DNA of 39,006 bases from a virus, in the IMG/VR virus record IMGVR_UViG_3300032308_002252, positions 1 through 39,006 of that record; one strand, given 5' to 3'. The first letter of the stretch is position 1. Every line of letters starts with the position of its first letter. A program made the translations under genes and the position numbers. Of the stretch, positions 19,071 to 27,342 are shown in pieces. The notes under the pieces were generated by a model, which ran no database searches, was not told the DNA's origin, and saw only the letters and a list, made by a program, of their open reading frames with translations.

Positions 19071-20192
19071 CTAGTTGATAAGGTTAGAGTACCTGCTTTT
19101 AATCAACTCTATGGTGTCCGCAGGCTCAAAATAAAGAACAGACTCTGGAAAAATTGTTTGCTGGTAATGTGTCCCTGGCTCACCATTTATTCCTGGTATT
19201 TCTGTATACTCTATATTAAAATAATCTGCCAGATCATCATACCAACACCTAAAGTCGTTGTCAAGATTAATAGATATTACCTTTGTGCCTGGCTTAGAAA
19301 AAATCATATTACAAAAACCAGAGGATTTAAGTCCAGCAATATGTGATGCTCTGCTATATAGAATTACCTGATCTGTGAAACTCATATTTTCTGGGAAAAC
19401 TATTTCGTACCCGATTGATTTAAAAAAATCTTCAATCATAAGTTCATCTTTTAAAGAAATAAACCTTGTGTTGTAATAATATGATGATTCTGAAAATTTA
19501 TTTGTATGTCTTCGTTTTTCATTTTCAATTCTTCTTGAAACAAATATTTTTTTATTTTGTTCATGACTGAGCAAGTATCCAAAAGTTTTTAAAAGATTTT
19601 TTTTTGCAACTAAGACAAAGTTTTTGTACTCAGTTGGTGCATTCCAACTTTCAAAAGCATCCCAGGAACCTATATTTTCCTTAAATGGTTTTAAAATTTC
19701 GTTATGTTCAAAAATATAATTATAGGCTTGTCTAAATAAAACATTATGATTATTATTTAAAACTATCATATCTTTCTTATAGTCTATTTTATAAATATTA
19801 AAAATATCACTATAAAGACTTTCAACTAATGAGTTAGCGCCAAAAGAATATGATACAACAGCAATTTTTATATCTGGTACATACTCTTTTATAAACTCAT
19901 ATTGCAATATTTTGTCGTATAAAAGATGAAAGTATGCAAAATGGCTTACATCAAAAATATAAACTGGATCTTCATATATAATGGTTTCTTTATCTATGTG
20001 TATGTTTTTTGAGTATGCTGCAGATGACAGTTCTGCATACTCTTTATCATTATCACTATGTGTTTCTGCATACATTCTTTTGACCATAGTTGGGGCTATT
20101 TCTTTTTCTAGCAGGGGCTGTAAATTTATAAACTTGTATAAAGGTTTTTTTTGGCCTTCTATGGCTATTTTTTCAATTTTTTCAACAGGCAT
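19071..20192 (-). CDS. GT61-like glycosyltransferase (373 aa)
   Basis: C-terminal half follows the GT61 (DUF563) pattern: KKIFVSRRIENEKRR, then GYEIVFPENMSFTDQVILYSRASHIAGLKSSGFCNMIFSKPGTKVISI. Eukaryotic members add xylose or GlcNAc; bacterial ones build capsule and surface glycans. The N-terminal HFAYFHLLYDKI matches the region where these enzymes have HF-H. Acts in the cytoplasm on a nucleotide sugar. TATAAT just upstream of its ATG. Divergent from the 20254 operon. The GA-G motif of typical members is replaced by LKSSGF. Confidence 0.75.
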   Translation of the reverse strand: MPVEKIEKIAIEGQKKPLYKFINLQPLLEKEIAPTMVKRMYAETHSDNDKEYAELSSAAYSKNIHIDKETIIYEDPVYIFDVSHFAYFHLLYDKILQYEFIKEYVPDIKIAVVSYSFGANSLVESLYSDIFNIYKIDYKKDMIVLNNNHNVLFRQAYNYIFEHNEILKPFKENIGSWDAFESWNAPTEYKNFVLVAKKNLLKTFGYLLSHEQNKKIFVSRRIENEKRRHTNKFSESSYYYNTRFISLKDELMIEDFFKSIGYEIVFPENMSFTDQVILYSRASHIAGLKSSGFCNMIFSKPGTKVISINLDNDFRCWYDDLADYFNIEYTEIPGINGEPGTHYQQTIFPESVLYFEPADTIELIKSRYSNLIN

Positions 20193-20253
20193 ATTAACAT
20201 TATACTACATCTTCCTATATGGTGTATAATTGTTATATAATGGAAGGCTTTTG

Positions 20254-21354
20254 ATGAATATTGTAATACCTATGGCAGGTCTTGGATCCCGCTTTCAAAA
20301 TGCAGGAATAAAGACTCCCAAGCCATTAATAGTCGTCAATGGAAAAACACTTATCGAGCACTCAGTAGACTCTCTTGGATTAGATGGAAATTATATTTTT
20401 ATAACAAGAGTATATGATGACCCAAAAGATAATGAAAACTTATCTTCTATATTAAAAAGATTAAAGCCAAATTCAGTAGAAATAAAAATTAATAAAATGC
20501 AATATGGGGCCGCTGATGCATGCCTATATGCTAAAGAATATATAGATAATGAAGAAGAACTTATAATAACAAACTGCGATCAATTGCTAAACTGGGGACC
20601 AAGTGACTTTATTGATTCTGTAAGAAATAACTCTGCAGATGGAGCGATTGTATTGTTTAACTCTTCAGATAGCAAGCACAGTTTTGCTGAGATCCTATCA
20701 AATAGGATTATTAGGCTTGCAGAGAAAGATGTAATTAGTAGCAATGCACTAGTTGGAATTCATTACTGGAAAAGTGGAAAAAGTTTTGTCAGTTCAGCAG
20801 AAAAACTTTTAAAAGAATATAAAAGTTTTGGTTTAAAAGAATGTTATATTTCAAACACATACAACTACTTAATAAATGATGGATTATATATTATGCCATA
20901 CACTATTAAAAACAATATGTTTACTCCATTGGGAACTCCTGAAGACATTGAGATTTATTTAGCAAAGATTAAAGAATTTTACACAGAAAAACCCAAAACA
21001 ATATTTTGTGATATAGACGGAACAATATTAAAACACGCACACAGATTTAGTCATATTGGTAAAGAGCAGCCTATAGATCTTGATGGGGTAATAACTAAAT
21101 TTAATGAGTGGGATTCCAAAGGGCATAAAATTATTCTTACAACGGCAAGAAAAGAATCTGCTAGATATATAACTGAGAAACACCTAAGCGAACTTGGCTT
21201 TTGCTGGGACTATCTTCTCATGGGAATTACCAGCGGGACAAGGATTCTTATTAATGATAAACTAAAAGAGTCTGATCCAGATAGGGCTATAGCCATAAGC
21301 CTTATTACTGATACAGGATTTGTAGATATTGATTGGAAAGGCTTTGATTTATGA
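20254..21354 (+). CDS. Sugar-nucleotidyltransferase/HAD phosphatase fusion (366 aa)
   Basis: Residues 1-245: NTP-transferase fold with MAGLGSRF (7-14), TPKPLI (21-26) and NCDQ (107-110), transferring a nucleotide to a sugar- or polyol-phosphate. Residues 246-345: HAD domain with DIDGTIL (253-259), TTARK (296-300) and ILINDK (331-336), a phosphatase of the type used on sugar phosphates. ATG at 20254 has GGAAGG nine bases upstream. Heads a four-gene operon (ATGA overlap). Together the domains could prepare an activated sugar for the GT61-like enzymes. Confidence 0.88.
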   Translation: MNIVIPMAGLGSRFQNAGIKTPKPLIVVNGKTLIEHSVDSLGLDGNYIFITRVYDDPKDNENLSSILKRLKPNSVEIKINKMQYGAADACLYAKEYIDNEEELIITNCDQLLNWGPSDFIDSVRNNSADGAIVLFNSSDSKHSFAEILSNRIIRLAEKDVISSNALVGIHYWKSGKSFVSSAEKLLKEYKSFGLKECYISNTYNYLINDGLYIMPYTIKNNMFTPLGTPEDIEIYLAKIKEFYTEKPKTIFCDIDGTILKHAHRFSHIGKEQPIDLDGVITKFNEWDSKGHKIILTTARKESARYITEKHLSELGFCWDYLLMGITSGTRILINDKLKESDPDRAIAISLITDTGFVDIDWKGFDL

Positions 21355-22307
21355 GTGTTGAGTATGGAGAAATAAAAAAAATAGATGTAGAAGGTTATGA
21401 AAGAAAAATATATCATATATCTGATGTTGTTTTGAATTCAGAATTAGAAGGAGATGGTAGGAAAATTATTGGAAACTCTTTTATATATTCTATAGATAAC
21501 TGGCAGTATGGGCATGTTCTTCAAGATGTTGTTGGACACTACGAATTTTTAAAAGAGTATGTTCCAGACTTGCAACTTTTAATACTTTCTTCAAATACTA
21601 AAGACTTTAAAAGCGGTGATTTTATAACAATGAGTAAAGTGATAGATAATATAATAGAAAGTTACCCAGACTGTATATTTGTAAACGATAAAGATAATAT
21701 AACTATTGAAAACTTATACTGCCTATTTGGACTTTTTATAAACCCAATTCGTGATATTATAGAAACTAATAGCCCTATTCATTCAGATGAAGATCTAGAT
21801 TTTAAATATCAGATTTTTGCGGCAAAGGCTGTTGCAAAAAAGTTTGGCCCGAAGAATCCAGTAAGTCCAACAAGGAAAATATACATATCTAGATCTTATG
21901 CTGATACTACTTATGAATACAAATCTCGTTCTTACTATAAACGAATGAGAGTTCTTGAAAACTCAAAACTTCTTGAAGATTATCTTGAGTCTCTTGGATA
22001 TGAAATTGTTTTAAACGAAGGCCTTAACATAGAAGAGCAGGCAAAGTTGTATCAAAGCGCTTCTCATGTTGTAACTATAAATGGCACTGGTGCATACAAT
22101 ACAATTTTTTGTAATCCAGGAACAACAATTTTTTTCTTAGAAATTCATACAGAATTTTGGTGGTTTTTTGATATTTTAACAAATGAGGTAACATCAAATA
22201 CTGTACACAAACTGCCAACTATCAAACCATCCCGAGTCGATGAAGGAAAGGCAATTCCTGTAGAAAGAATAATAGAGTGCTTAAAAAGTTATGAGGATGT
22301 ATTATGA
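21351..22307 (+). CDS. GT61-like glycosyltransferase (318 aa)
   Basis: ATGA overlap with the fusion gene. KIYISRSYADT, ENSKLLEDYLESLGYEIVLNEGLNIEEQAKLYQSASHVVTINGTGAYNTIFCNPGTTIFFLEI is the GT61/DUF563 core with the Gly-Thr-Gly-Ala-x-Asn active-site loop (about residues 245-250). NWQYGHVLQDVVGHYEFL matches the N-terminal His motif. Probably transfers the sugar activated by the preceding enzyme to a surface or virion glycan. A distant relative of the 19071 product. Confidence 0.82.
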   Translation: MSVEYGEIKKIDVEGYERKIYHISDVVLNSELEGDGRKIIGNSFIYSIDNWQYGHVLQDVVGHYEFLKEYVPDLQLLILSSNTKDFKSGDFITMSKVIDNIIESYPDCIFVNDKDNITIENLYCLFGLFINPIRDIIETNSPIHSDEDLDFKYQIFAAKAVAKKFGPKNPVSPTRKIYISRSYADTTYEYKSRSYYKRMRVLENSKLLEDYLESLGYEIVLNEGLNIEEQAKLYQSASHVVTINGTGAYNTIFCNPGTTIFFLEIHTEFWWFFDILTNEVTSNTVHKLPTIKPSRVDEGKAIPVERIIECLKSYEDVL

Positions 22308-22636
22308 AACTATCAAGGATAGAAGATGTTGATCGTGGCTGGTTTGTAGGTAATTTTGCAAAGGCTGCTTTTCAAACAGACGCCTGTGAGGTATGTTACA
22401 AGTTTCACACAAAAGGAGAGCACTGGCCTTTACATTATCAGGAAAAAATAACAGAGATAAATCTTATGATTTCTGGAGAAATGAGAATGCACGGAAAAAT
22501 TTTAGTTGCTGGTGATATTTTTATATTGTATCCATACGAAATTGCTGATCCAGAATTCTTAACAGATTGCGAAGTAATTTGCGTAAAGATTCCTGGTATA
22601 CAAAATGATAAAGTTGTAGTGGAAAAAATATTATGA
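22304..22636 (+). CDS. Cupin-fold protein (110 aa)
   Basis: ATGA overlaps on both sides. Cupin motif 1 appears as HTKGEHWPLHYQEKITEINLMISGEMRMHG (His at about 36, 40 and 44, Glu51) and motif 2 as LVAGDIFILYPYEIADPEF. Metal ligands are partly present. Cupins in glycan operons act as sugar epimerases or isomerases, or as small-molecule binders; which one is not clear. Confidence 0.75.
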   Translation: MKLSRIEDVDRGWFVGNFAKAAFQTDACEVCYKFHTKGEHWPLHYQEKITEINLMISGEMRMHGKILVAGDIFILYPYEIADPEFLTDCEVICVKIPGIQNDKVVVEKIL

Positions 22637-23109
22637 AAATAATAGCACACAGAGGGAATGTCAATGGGCCAGATATAGAAAATGAAAATAAGTACTCATA
22701 TATACAAACAGCAATTGAGTTAGGTTTTGATGTAGAAATAGATATCTGGGCTATAGATGGACAACTATATCTTGGTCATGACAAACCACAGTATGCCATT
22801 GATAAGCCGTCAGTAGCCTCTGTAGGACTTAATGGTTGGTTTCACTGTAAGAACCTAGGGGCCTTAGAATACTTCAAAGATAATTTTAATAGTCTTAATT
22901 ACTTCTGGCATCAATCAGATGATTATACTATTACTAGCAGTGGATATTTCTGGACATACCCTGGAAAATTAATAGGAGAACAATCAATAATAGTTTTACC
23001 AGAGATCATAGAAAAATCTAAAGTTATAAAAATGTTAGAATCAAAGCCTTATGGTGTATGTACCGATTATCCAAAACAATATAGAAAAGCAGGCCACCAA
23101 TTAAAGTGA
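22633..23109 (+). CDS. Glycerophosphodiester phosphodiesterase-like TIM-barrel protein (158 aa)
   Basis: KIIAHRGN at the start, ENKYSYIQTAIELGFDVEIDIWAIDGQLYLGHD (Glu and Asp metal ligands, then His) and CKNLGALEYF are hallmarks of the GDPD/PI-PLC-like fold; the end CTDYPKQYR matches the usual barrel-closing strand. It is shorter than normal GDPD (about 240), so the middle of the barrel is reduced. May hydrolyse a phosphodiester in the host envelope or glycan precursor. Its 3' end overlaps a hairpin. Confidence 0.8.
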   Translation: MKIIAHRGNVNGPDIENENKYSYIQTAIELGFDVEIDIWAIDGQLYLGHDKPQYAIDKPSVASVGLNGWFHCKNLGALEYFKDNFNSLNYFWHQSDDYTITSSGYFWTYPGKLIGEQSIIVLPEIIEKSKVIKMLESKPYGVCTDYPKQYRKAGHQLK

Positions 23110-23115
23110 CCTGCT
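23088..23115 (-). terminator. Terminator for the leftward 23129-25802 operon
   Basis: AGCAGG-CCAC and GTG-CCTGCT pair (one mismatch) around CAATTAAA; read on the minus strand the stem is followed by TTTTC. It overlaps the 3' end of the GDPD-like gene. Confidence 0.65.
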
Positions 23116-23128
23116 AAACTACTTAGAA

Positions 23129-23428
23129 TTAAAGGGCTACTGAATTGCCCTTACCTCCGCCAGATGACTTCTTTGCAGGAGCCTTCTTTGCGATCTTCTT
23201 AACTACCTTAGCAGTCTTTAGTGCTTTGTCAACCTCATCAACTGCTGGCATCTTTCCAAATGCCGTGTCTGAAGGATTGGCTGCTCTCAAAATGACTGGG
23301 ACAAGTGCTCCAAGTAGTGAGTATGCCAGTGTCTGTGGATCTGTAACTCCAGAGGCATACATTGCTGTTGCTGCTCCAAGTACTGATCTTCCGTATGATG
23401 CTAGTGCTGCTTTAATTTGTGCGTTCAT
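23129..23428 (-). CDS. Phage protein with hydrophobic core and KKSSGGGKG tail (99 aa)
   Basis: GGAGGAATAAA is the ribosome site. Residues 1-50 (AALASYGRSVLGAATAMYASGVTDPQTLAYSLLGALVPVILRAANP) resemble phage holin-like or membrane-associated proteins with two spans; the second half is Ala/Lys-rich and ends in KKSSGGGKGNSVAL. The same tail type closes the endolysin at 29783 (KKSSGGGGGKSHQVVM). Could be a holin or a capsid-surface part. Confidence 0.72.
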   Translation of the reverse strand: MNAQIKAALASYGRSVLGAATAMYASGVTDPQTLAYSLLGALVPVILRAANPSDTAFGKMPAVDEVDKALKTAKVVKKIAKKAPAKKSSGGGKGNSVAL

Positions 23429-23592
23429 TTTATTCCTCCTATAGGATATTTTTTTGCTTGACTATAATGTAAATCACACAGGTCGACAATTCTGCTTTCA
23501 GAACTTGCCCAAACCTGTGTACTTTCGTCCTCACACATTTCTTCTTCACATATAGACAAGTTAAGGTTACTTGTGTGCTTCAGGACGATCAT
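23425..23592 (-). CDS. Small Cys-containing protein (55 aa)
   Basis: Coupled on both sides (TAATG and ATGA). Three Cys plus His (CEEEMC ... CDLHY), perhaps a metal site like DUF7455 types. Function unknown. Confidence 0.65.
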   Translation of the reverse strand: MIVLKHTSNLNLSICEEEMCEDESTQVWASSESRIVDLCDLHYSQAKKYPIGGIK

Positions 23593-24005
23593 TACTCTAT
23601 TCTATCATAGTCTTCTGGTAGCAACTGCTTTAGTTCTTTGTATGCCCCAGAAATCTTCTTCATCGAGTTATAGTTTGGTTCAGCAGACATTAGGTCTCCG
23701 TAAGTATCAAAGTACATAACTTCAGGCTCAACATCAGTAATAAATTTATCAATCCCAGCCTGCACAGACTCTATGTATTCAAATGCCATGTCTCTTGATT
23801 TAGAAACAAATGAAAGAAAATCATCATTCTGTAAAACTGGTTTTTCCATTTCAGTCTTAAGTTTATCAAAGATAACTGCCTTATCAATGTGAACCTGTAG
23901 ATTTTTTTCTATAAGTTCTAGATTCTTAATCTTAAGTCTCATATTATTAAATGCAAGAAATAAGAATATAATTATTGCAAGACTATACCCTATAATGTCC
24001 AACAT
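23592..24005 (-). CDS. Membrane-anchored coiled-coil protein (137 aa)
   Basis: One N-terminal membrane span (IIGYSLAIIIFLFLAF), then a coiled coil (NMRLKIKNLELIEKNLQVHIDKAVIFDKLKTEME) and an acidic helical C-terminal domain. Topology recalls spanin or Rz-like proteins, but this is not diagnostic. Coupled to the oxygenase gene upstream. Confidence 0.72.
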   Translation of the reverse strand: MLDIIGYSLAIIIFLFLAFNNMRLKIKNLELIEKNLQVHIDKAVIFDKLKTEMEKPVLQNDDFLSFVSKSRDMAFEYIESVQAGIDKFITDVEPEVMYFDTYGDLMSAEPNYNSMKKISGAYKELKQLLPEDYDRIE

Positions 24006-24586
24006 TAGTCATTCTCCTCATAGTCAAATTGATACCATTGTGCTGATGTATATCTGTGTTTTCTAGTAATTGTTTTTACTTCATGAAGATATTGATCGTG
24101 TCCAGGGAATATCATTAGGGTATTTGCTTTTGGTTTTATTTTTTTATCAAAGTTAATAAAGTTAATATCTCCATTTTCATAGTCATCATTAATATAAAAT
24201 ACTGCTGCATAATTATAGTTTTTATATAGGTAGTCATCAACATGTGCATGCATTGACATAGCGGGTTTCCAAACAGTTAAACTTATAAATGATGGATTAT
24301 AATCTCCACACCTAATTGGATAATGTTCGTTAATCTTTTCTTTTCCAGTTTTAAAAATAAAATGCAACATATTTTTTATATTTTCTGGAAGATCACTGCA
24401 GACCCTGTTATACCAAAAGTCATCTGGGTCTGAGGATCCTTCAGTAAATTTTGCCTCTTTGCAATATTCTTGCAAAGTCTTAAGGTCTTCTTCTGACAAT
24501 ATGTTTACAAATTCTTTAATATTATCTTCTGAATTGCCAACTACATTAACAAATTTTTTATATCTCTCTAAATCGACTTTACTCAA
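24005..24586 (-). CDS. 2OG-Fe(II) oxygenase, prolyl-4-hydroxylase-like (193 aa)
   Basis: His115-x-Asp117 (HAHVDDYL; His113 is nearby), distal His168 (YLHEV), Arg178 (KHRYTS). YINDDYENGDINF is a degenerate form of the YLNDDYxGGELxF signature. KPAMSMHAHVDD resembles the 2OG-oxygenase superfamily members of phages. ATGA overlap with the upstream gene (24583). Confidence 0.88.
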   Translation of the reverse strand: MSKVDLERYKKFVNVVGNSEDNIKEFVNILSEEDLKTLQEYCKEAKFTEGSSDPDDFWYNRVCSDLPENIKNMLHFIFKTGKEKINEHYPIRCGDYNPSFISLTVWKPAMSMHAHVDDYLYKNYNYAAVFYINDDYENGDINFINFDKKIKPKANTLMIFPGHDQYLHEVKTITRKHRYTSAQWYQFDYEEND

Positions 24587-24819
24587 TCTTCTTTTCCTCC
24601 CTCTCTTACTAATAAAACAACTGCTCCGTTGTCCTCTAGTGCTTTTTTAACTCTAATCATGTACTCAACTGCATAAACTTTATCTTCTCCAGTTAGAGAC
24701 ATAAAATCTTTTTCAGATGCTCGTACTGATAAAAAATGATCGTTGTCTACTATTGTAAGAGAGAATCCTTTTGGTCCTGCCAATGATCTGACTGCTCTTT
24801 TCATTGAGTCTGTATACAT
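24583..24819 (-). CDS. Small basic-start protein (78 aa)
   Basis: Alpha/beta pattern (FSLTIVDNDHFLSVRASEKDFMSL ... YAVEYMIRVKKALEDNGAVVLLVREGG). The ATG six residues in could also be the start. Adjacent to the AspH-like gene with no gap. Function unknown. Confidence 0.74.
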   Translation of the reverse strand: MYTDSMKRAVRSLAGPKGFSLTIVDNDHFLSVRASEKDFMSLTGEDKVYAVEYMIRVKKALEDNGAVVLLVREGGKED

Positions 24820-25386
24820 TTATAACTCTATATATCTGTTAGGAATTATGTCAAATATTAGATGAATTCTTTGGCTTGGACCAGAGTTGTTAACTGAATG
24901 ATCTTTGGCATTATTAATTTCCCAAAGTTCTCCTTCTTTCATGTTGACTGAATGATTTTGAACTGAAAATGTAACATTCTCGCTAGTAACTATAGGAAGG
25001 TGGTGTCTTCTTGATAACTCAAGGTATGATCCAAAGTCTCTATGGACTGGTATATCACCTTCGTCAACAAGTCTAACAAGAAGAACTCTTCCTGCTTTAC
25101 CATCATGCTTTACTTCCATATCTTTTACAATTGGACTAACATACTTCCAAAAGACTAAATCATCCGCAAGTATAACTGGGTGATAACCATCTGAGATTTC
25201 CCAATTTAAATCAAAGTCCTGTAAGATATATGTTTCCGTATCTTTATGTATTTTGTGTAGTTCTTGTCTTGATGTGTCTATCTTCCACTCGTCAGAATAC
25301 TTAAGTATATGGTCTCTTAGTTCTGCAATGTCATAGTAGCCATGCTGAACCATTGTAAACGCTTCATGCTCTTTTAGCATTAACAT
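24820..25386 (-). CDS. Aspartyl/asparaginyl beta-hydroxylase-like 2OG oxygenase (about 188 aa)
   Basis: AspH family features: HRDFGSYL (one-letter His-x-Asp pair, about 115-117 from this start), RRHHLPIVTSENVTF, then GELWEINNAKDHSVNNSGPSQRIHLIFDI with distal His (about 163) and Arg (about 173). Hydroxylates Asp or Asn, or free acids, with O2 and 2OG. The start is uncertain (ATG 25386, ATG 25380, or GTG 25389). It is a different subfamily from the P4H-like enzymes here, widening the substrate range. Confidence 0.85.
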   Translation of the reverse strand: MLMLKEHEAFTMVQHGYYDIAELRDHILKYSDEWKIDTSRQELHKIHKDTETYILQDFDLNWEISDGYHPVILADDLVFWKYVSPIVKDMEVKHDGKAGRVLLVRLVDEGDIPVHRDFGSYLELSRRHHLPIVTSENVTFSVQNHSVNMKEGELWEINNAKDHSVNNSGPSQRIHLIFDIIPNRYIEL

Positions 25387-25519
25387 CACCTATCCTCGAT
25401 CCTATCCAAATCAATGCGCCGTGACCAAACGGGCAGTCAAATGACATAAAAATCTCTTCTGGAGTTTCAGTAGATATGCATGTTGAGCATGTATAGCACT
25501 TATATATGTTCTTGTTCAT
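25364..25519 (-). CDS. Small Cys-rich zinc protein (51 aa)
   Basis: CYTCSTCIS near the start and CPFGHG in the middle give Cys/His ligands for one or two metals. Ends by overlapping the AspH gene and begins inside the 3' end of the WhiB gene (20 bases), so all three are probably coupled. Function unknown. Confidence 0.65.
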   Translation of the reverse strand: MNKNIYKCYTCSTCISTETPEEIFMSFDCPFGHGALIWIGSRIGDVNAKRA

Positions 25520-25802
25520 TTTCCTCCATAGTCAATGACTTCCATGTACTAGCCCATTGTACCTTATTTCTATGTCTGTTAAACTCTCTTGATATTGATC
25601 CATTTTCTAAGTATATGCCGCCCCAGACTCCCCATTCTTTTTGGGAAACTCCAACTGCAAAGCACATCTTATTTACTGGACACTCCGAGCAAAGTTTATC
25701 TACTGCTGGCCTTAGTTCTTCTTGGTCTTCGTACTTATCAAAGAAGATGTTTGTGTCATAGTCTAAACAAGAACCTTTTTCTTTCCAATCATGCTTAGCC
25801 AT
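25500..25802 (-). CDS. WhiB-family Fe-S transcription regulator (100 aa)
   Basis: Four conserved Cys (12, 38, 41, 47; CSECPVNKMC) bind a [4Fe-4S] cluster; GVWGG (58-62) is the diagnostic turn; basic residues follow (SREFNRHRNK). WhiB proteins are restricted to actinobacteria and their phages, bind the host sigma factor and act as NO or redox-sensitive regulators; phage versions may alter host transcription or exclude other phages. It lacks nothing of the core. Sits in the leftward operon near thioredoxin. Confidence 0.95.
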   Translation of the reverse strand: MAKHDWKEKGSCLDYDTNIFFDKYEDQEELRPAVDKLCSECPVNKMCFAVGVSQKEWGVWGGIYLENGSISREFNRHRNKVQWASTWKSLTMEENEQEHI

Positions 25803-25804
25803 AA

Positions 25805-26014
25805 CTACCTCACAAACTTATCAGGAATCTCCCACCCAACAGTTGAAGGAACAAAACGACTTTGAATGTACCACTTGCCTTTTATGTAAGCACCAGTATT
25901 AGATGTTCTGCCCTTTTCTGAAGGGAAAGAATTAACTACTGTCCAGCCATCCCAGGACATAGTTTTATTTTTTGACACAATGTTTTCCATTTGCGCTAAA
26001 TCTTTTATAATCAT
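25805..26014 (-). CDS. Small Trp/Ser-rich protein (69 aa)
   Basis: Trp-Asp-Gly-Trp in the middle (MSWDGWTVVNSFPSEKGRTSNTGAYIKGKWYIQSRFVPS), beta-rich. Just upstream of WhiB in the same operon. No family recognised. Confidence 0.72.
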   Translation of the reverse strand: MIIKDLAQMENIVSKNKTMSWDGWTVVNSFPSEKGRTSNTGAYIKGKWYIQSRFVPSTVGWEIPDKFVR

Positions 26015-26026
26015 TATAACCTTTTC

Positions 26027-26377
26027 TTAGTACCTAAAAATCCCAGTCTCAATATTTTTGAGTTGGGCACTGCTAACCAGTTTTGATACTGGCTCTTTTG
26101 GATTTGAGAAAAAAGCAAAATAGTTTACATCACTAAAATTTTCTTCAACCCAAGATGGTGCAACTTTATAAAACTTAATCTTCTTACCACGAGACTTCAT
26201 GCCTCGCTCAGATAGATTAACAAACTCCATAACCATCATATTCAAGTTACTTGGTCCTGCACTATAAATGTAAAAATAGGGATCTTCATTTTTTAATGCT
26301 GACATTGATACACCCATAGCACGAAGAAAGACCTGGTAGTCATCAAAACCACTAGTTCCCTGTACTGCTACTATCAT
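26027..26377 (-). CDS. SLOG/DUF2493-like protein (116 aa)
   Basis: IVAVQGTSGFDDYQVFLRAM resembles the start of the DUF2493/SLOG Rossmann fold, which binds nucleotide-derived ligands; VSMSALKNEDPYFYIYSAGPSNLN continues it. I assign it only tentatively. Overlaps the upstream gene by 26 bases. Such proteins are common in actinobacteriophages. Confidence 0.6.
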   Translation of the reverse strand: MIVAVQGTSGFDDYQVFLRAMGVSMSALKNEDPYFYIYSAGPSNLNMMVMEFVNLSERGMKSRGKKIKFYKVAPSWVEENFSDVNYFAFFSNPKEPVSKLVSSAQLKNIETGIFRY

Positions 26378-26771
26378 TTGAATCTCCCTCTTTTAATTGA
26401 TCCATTATAAAAAGCATCTTATCTAATTGTACCTTATTCATACTCATTGTGTCAACTAGTCTTGCTGACTCAGTATCAATATCATGCCCATCCATATCTG
26501 CTACATAAAACAGATTGTCTCTTACAAAGTAAGCCTGACGATCTAAAATAATAACACGGACATTGGTTTTTCTTTCGTGCCTAGATGTCTGAGTTTCTTT
26601 TCTTTTCTTATGAAATGCCTCGTCTGGAAGTATTGGCTTAACCAGTTCAAAAATATGACTCTGGCTGTATCTTAGTTTAATTGGACTTTTCTTATAAGAG
26701 TCATAACTAGATAATTTTAAGAAAATAAATATGACCAAGAAACTAAACATTGATCCAAGAAAATAACTCAT
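26352..26771 (-). CDS. Single-span membrane protein (139 aa)
   Basis: N-terminal membrane segment (FLGSMFSFLVIFIFLKLSSY), then a basic stretch (KKRKETQTSRHERKTNVR), an RVIILDRQAYFVRDNLFYVADMDGHD beta region, and an acidic Ser/Asn C-terminus. Cytoplasmic body anchored in the membrane. Function unknown. Confidence 0.74.
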   Translation of the reverse strand: MSYFLGSMFSFLVIFIFLKLSSYDSYKKSPIKLRYSQSHIFELVKPILPDEAFHKKRKETQTSRHERKTNVRVIILDRQAYFVRDNLFYVADMDGHDIDTESARLVDTMSMNKVQLDKMLFIMDQLKEGDSNDSSSTGN

Positions 26772-26798
26772 TGTTTGCCTCCTAGTATAATTATATCA

Positions 26799-27128
26799 CT
26801 AAGAATCTAAAAGGATTCTTATGATTTCTTTTAAAGTATATTGATGACTTTTATCCAACTTAGATACTTCTGACTTATCTAGTGCTTTTGGAGTTAGTCG
26901 TACCATAGGATTTTTATCAGTTACATCCATATCTAAAAATCCGTGCTGCCAAAGAGCCATTGTCTCTATTGAAAAGTATTTTGAAAACTCATCGTGTAAT
27001 GCTGGATTTATAGTTTTTATTTTGTCTGTAAAATTATAAAGCATCTCCCCAGTTTCAATATCAATTCCAGCAGGCTGAAGTGCACCTTGTAGAATCAAAT
27101 CTTCAATCATCTTATCTTCTTCAGACAC
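26799..27128 (-). CDS. Unknown phage protein, duplicated with its neighbour (109 aa)
   Basis: IEDLILQGALQPAGIDIETGEMLYNFTDKIKTINPAL shares its order and most residues with the product of 27121-27342 (VEHLIMQGAIEMAGIDDKGEMLYSITDKLELVNPEL). A winged-helix-like arrangement (helices then GEMLYxxTDK wing-like turn) is conceivable. This copy has an additional C-terminal helical section. Overlaps its paralog by eight bases. Confidence 0.75.
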   Translation of the reverse strand: MSEEDKMIEDLILQGALQPAGIDIETGEMLYNFTDKIKTINPALHDEFSKYFSIETMALWQHGFLDMDVTDKNPMVRLTPKALDKSEVSKLDKSHQYTLKEIIRILLDS

Positions 27129-27342
27129 GGAGTCTCCAGTTCATAGCCTTTGGTCCTTGCTTAACCATCTGAAACATGTGGTGCTTGTATTGCTCTGTAA
27201 GATCTGCATATAATTCTGGATTAACCAACTCAAGTTTATCTGTGATTGAGTATAACATTTCTCCTTTATCATCAATGCCAGCCATCTCAATGGCTCCTTG
27301 CATGATTAGATGTTCTACCATTGCTTGGCTTTTTAGGTTCAC
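27121..27342 (-). CDS. Paralog of the 26799 protein (73 aa)
   Basis: Short copy of the same unit (see the 26799-27128 entry), ending in a basic NWRLRV. The pair arose by tandem duplication. ATGA overlap with the thioredoxin gene upstream. Function unknown. Confidence 0.74.
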   Translation of the reverse strand: MNLKSQAMVEHLIMQGAIEMAGIDDKGEMLYSITDKLELVNPELYADLTEQYKHHMFQMVKQGPKAMNWRLRV

